Shown piece after piece: positions 62,712-64,000 of a DNA stretch of 64,000 nt. The notes beneath the pieces are model-generated. The model searched no databases. It was not told the DNA's origin and saw nothing but the letters and a program-made list of their open reading frames with translations. The position numbers and the translations under genes were made by a program. Source of the DNA: Elmis aenea (lineage: Eukaryota > Arthropoda > Insecta > Coleoptera > Elmidae); the NCBI GenBank assembly GCA_947652605.1, contig OX393577.1, positions 58,242,108 through 58,306,107 of the forward strand, written 5' to 3'. The first letter of the stretch is position 1. Each line of letters starts with the position of its first letter.

Positions 62712-63769
62712 TATACAGCGTCATTCAAAAAGTATGCAACAAATGGAAAAAAATTCTATTATTGATTTTTCAGAAAATTTTATTCTTTATAAAAGTTGGT
62801 GCATGGTCTAAAACTAATTTTGGGATGAAAAAAAAATCAATAAAAAGTCATAGGACACTAGATTTTAGCAATTTTTGAAATATTCGCTAGAGTAAAGTGC
62901 CCTTATTTTAAGAGATACAAAAACAATTTATGGGAAAAAGTTATTTAGAATCTAAAAATAAGGCTCGATTTAAACTTTGACGGTCAAATTCCAGTTTTTA
63001 TTTTTTAAGAAATTTCAACATTCAAAAGCCTGCAACAAATGGAAAAGTTTTTTATTATTTATTTCCCAGAAAATTTTATTGTTGGTAAAAGTTGGTGCAT
63101 GGTCTAAGACAATTTTAAGATGAAAAAAAGTTTAATAAAAAGTCATAGGACACTAGATTTTAACGATTTTTGAAATATTCGCTTAAAATTTCTCAAAAAA
63201 TAAAAATTGGAATTTGACCGTAAAAATTTAAACCTAGCCTTATTTTAGATTCTAAAAAAACTCTTTCTCGTGAAATTTGTTTATATCTCTTGAAACAAGG
63301 ACACTTTAGTGTTGGGAATATTTCAACAATTGCTAAAATATAGTGTCGTACGACTTTTTATTAAACTTTTTTTTATCTTAAAATTTGTTTTAGACCATGC
63401 ACCAACTTTCATAACGAATAAAATTATCTGAGAAATTAATAATAAAATACTTTTTCATTTGTTGCAACTTTTTAAATGTTAAAATTTCTTAAAAAATAAA
63501 AATTTGAATTTGACCCCCAAATTTAAATCTAGCTTTATTTTTAGTTTCTAAATAGTTTTTTCTTTTTTTGTATCTCCTAAATAAGGGCACTTTACTCCAG
63601 CGAATATTTAAAAAATGACTAAAATCTAGTGTCCTATGACTTTTTTTTTTTTTATTCTTAAAGTTAGTTTTAGACCATGCACCAACTTTAACCAAGAATA
63701 AAATTTTCTGAGAAATCAATAATAGAAAATTTTTCCATTTGTTGCAGACTTTTTGAATGACGCTGCATA
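62712..63769. mobile_element. ACAGCGTCATTC foldback with duplicated arms
   Basis: The ends are TATACAGCGTCATTCAAAAA and the complement of TTTTTGAATGACGCTGCATA. Each arm holds two diverged copies of one unit (AAAGTTGGTGCATGGTCTAA, CATAGGACACTAGATTTTA), so the unit appears four times: two forward and two reversed. AGTAAAGTGCCCTTATTT near 62891 and its complement near 63580 lie inside. No coding capacity is seen. Confidence 0.9.
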
Positions 63770-64000
63770 TTATATTATATATTATAGTTAAATTCTTAAT
63801 GATTTACGTGGAATTTATCACGATAAATTTTTGAACGAAACTAAAAAAATTAAAGTTTAAGAAAATGTGAAAAAAGGGTGTTTTGTGATTTTTTTAAACA
63901 CAAATTTTAATGCAACTTGCACTGGTAACGATTTTCACCCATTTTGCAAATGTATCAGTGTTTTTATGTATTAAAACATGTAATTATTTTCACGTATGCA
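63770..64000. other. Right edge, AT-rich, nothing supported
   Basis: This is AT-rich sequence after the last foldback. It is probably intron of the plus-strand gene beginning at 61646. No exon or repeat was recognised. Confidence 0.4.

Overview
This is eukaryotic, AT-rich DNA with split genes, long introns and dense transposon debris. The recognisable protein is the insect/animal kinase JIL-1/MSK, and the transposon mix (Tc1/mariner, pogo/Tigger, hAT, piggyBac-like, non-LTR elements, many ACAGGGTG-ended foldbacks) suggests an insect, perhaps a beetle. The order is an inference. There are no operons, no CRISPR array and no confident RNA genes.

The main gene lies on the minus strand and covers most of the window. 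I assign four exons to a JIL-1/MSK (ribosomal S6 kinase family) orthologue: 54870-55029 (start codon), 53040-53249, 25010-25078 and 10412-10630. The last two are certain by homology. Together they encode the start of the N-terminal kinase domain, including the glycine loop and the ATP-binding lysine. The first two are placed by strand, splice sites and reading phase. All the junctions are phase 1. The rest of the kinase must lie left of position 1. The introns are about 1.6, 28 and 14.4 kb, and a fourth runs off the left edge.

Within the introns are transposons and a few coding-like islands. One is a likely terminal exon of unknown product (21154-21308, minus), phase-compatible with JIL-1. 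Others are an unrecognised plus-strand frame at 40535, a GC-richer island with three small hairpins near 12.2 kb, and an interrupted frame at 9.4-9.7 kb. On the right, a probable first coding exon of a divergent plus-strand gene for a small membrane-anchored protein sits at 61646-61814.

The most striking feature is at least ten foldback elements (0.6-2.4 kb, almost entirely inverted repeat). They mostly begin TATACAGGGTG. Several otherwise unrelated families also share a subterminal module, ATGGGGATCTCG followed by a short imperfect palindrome. Nested insertions, twin copies, half copies and an apparent pre-insertion site allow some relative dating. Most lie inside transcribed introns of a chromatin kinase gene, so they could form long intronic hairpin RNAs.
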